A program made the position numbers and the translations under genes. Of a DNA stretch of 5,511 nt, positions 4,968 to 5,511 are shown in pieces. Positions within the stretch are counted from its first letter, which is position 1. Every line of letters begins with the position of its first letter. A model generated the notes under the pieces. It was not told the origin of the DNA. It did not search any database and saw only the letters and a program-made list of their open reading frames with translations. This stretch comes from Oceanihabitans sp. GTDB lineage: Bacteria > Bacteroidota > Bacteroidia > Flavobacteriales > Flavobacteriaceae. The stretch is taken from positions 1-5,511 of the forward strand of contig JAGPUY010000359.1 in assembly GCA_018067265.1 (NCBI GenBank). Reading direction: 5' to 3'.

Positions 4968-5511
4968 AACGCGCTTTCTTACTAAGTATAAGACTAGTAA
5001 GAAACTTGCTGTAATACAACCAACAAATTACACATAATATTTGAATGCTACTGAAACCAAAAACATAAAAAACATTAGGCTTTAAGAATTCGATAAAAAA
5101 CCGAAACCCAAAATAGCTTAGCATGAAAATCTTGAAGACTTCGCCATTTTTTAAAACGGCCTTATTTTTAATCTGTTTTAATAGAAAGAATAGAAAAACC
5201 AAAAACACCAATTCATAGAGCGAAGTCGCATGACGAAGTATACCATCACCTAAATCCATACCTAAAAACGAAGTGGTTTCTTTACCGTAAGTAAACTCGT
5301 TAATACCAGAAAGAAAGCAACCAATACGACCAATAAAAATACCTAGAAGTATAGGAAAGGTGAACAAATCACCCGAAGACGTTTTTTCGCCAATAATTTT
5401 TTTCGCTAATTCTACACCTAGTAAACCACCAAATAATCCTCCCATGATGGTTTTGGTGTTTAATACCTGAATAATATTTTCCTGAGAAAAATCAATGAAA
5501 GGGTTTTCTAA
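4966..5511 (-). CDS. Lgt-like (prolipoprotein diacylglyceryl transferase family) membrane protein, 5' end outside the window
   Basis: The frame is open from the right edge, so the N terminus is missing; 181 residues and the stop (4966-4968) are visible. An in-frame ATG at 5445 is not the likely start, because 22 further codons without a stop precede it (ending QVLNTKTI) and family members have about 250 residues or more. Lgt features are GGLFGGLLGVELAKK (visible residues 24-38), GRIGCFLSGINEFTYG (61-76), GDGILRHATSLYEL (88-101, matching the RHPSQLYE motif) and YFGFRFFIEFLKPN (133-146, with R137 at the conserved arginine). True Lgt transfers diacylglyceryl from phosphatidylglycerol to lipobox cysteine. 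Its hallmark GRxGNFxNxE is changed here: Asn to C65, second Asn to S68, and the Glu is not at its normal place. It may thus be a divergent paralog with another lipid substrate. Calling it lgt would be unsafe. Confidence 0.82.
   Translation of the reverse strand, partial: LENPFIDFSQENIIQVLNTKTIMGGLFGGLLGVELAKKIIGEKTSSGDLFTFPILLGIFIGRIGCFLSGINEFTYGKETTSFLGMDLGDGILRHATSLYELVFLVFLFFLLKQIKNKAVLKNGEVFKIFMLSYFGFRFFIEFLKPNVFYVFGFSSIQILCVICWLYYSKFLTSLILSKKAR

Noticed and set aside
4966..5445. Complete 159-aa protein starting at the ATG at 5445
   Set aside because: The frame stays open for 22 further codons to the window edge, and Lgt-family proteins are much longer, so the ATG is internal.

Overview
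The window looks like chromosome from a member of the Bacteroidota, most likely a marine-type Flavobacteriaceae. The base composition is AT-rich, two lipoproteins have short lipoboxes followed by C-K, translation starts sit in A-rich leaders without Shine-Dalgarno motifs, and gaps carry GTCACTTCGAG / GAACGAAGAATCC and GGGCGTTACCC / CTGCAATC type sequences that I recall as interspersed repeats of flavobacterial genomes. The genus cannot be named. No rRNA, tRNA, CRISPR array or transposase is visible.

Left part (1-2596): two divergent lipoprotein genes share a 59-bp gap. A TolB-like PD40 beta-propeller lipoprotein is read leftward (207-1310). An M28 zinc aminopeptidase lipoprotein with a C-terminal PDZ domain is read rightward (1370-2596). 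The gap contains a perfect 18-bp palindrome in which each strand offers a TAnnTTT-like -7 box, so it may be a symmetric bidirectional promoter or an operator. The last 37 bp of the TolB-like gene plus the next 24 bp form a 61-bp unit present in at least four tandem copies running to the window edge.

Middle (2597-3061): an interspersed-repeat-like sequence separates the peptidase from a small four-helix membrane protein of the DUF4345 type. That gene overlaps the next, convergent operon tail to tail by 33 bp.

Right part (3029-5511, all leftward): in transcription order come an Lgt-like membrane protein (cut by the window edge), a composite flavobacterial repeat with a terminator-like hairpin, a COG1964-type radical SAM enzyme with several extra cysteine motifs, and two tiny two-helix membrane proteins. 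The radical SAM gene overlaps the first small gene by ATGA, and only 3 nt separate the two small genes, so these three are very probably translationally coupled. COG1964 includes archaeal tetraether lipid synthase (Tes). The Lgt-like protein lacks the canonical Asn/Asn/Glu pattern of true prolipoprotein diacylglyceryl transferase. I infer, without proof, that this cluster is an undescribed membrane-lipid or lipoprotein-lipid modification system, and it is the most interesting part of the window.
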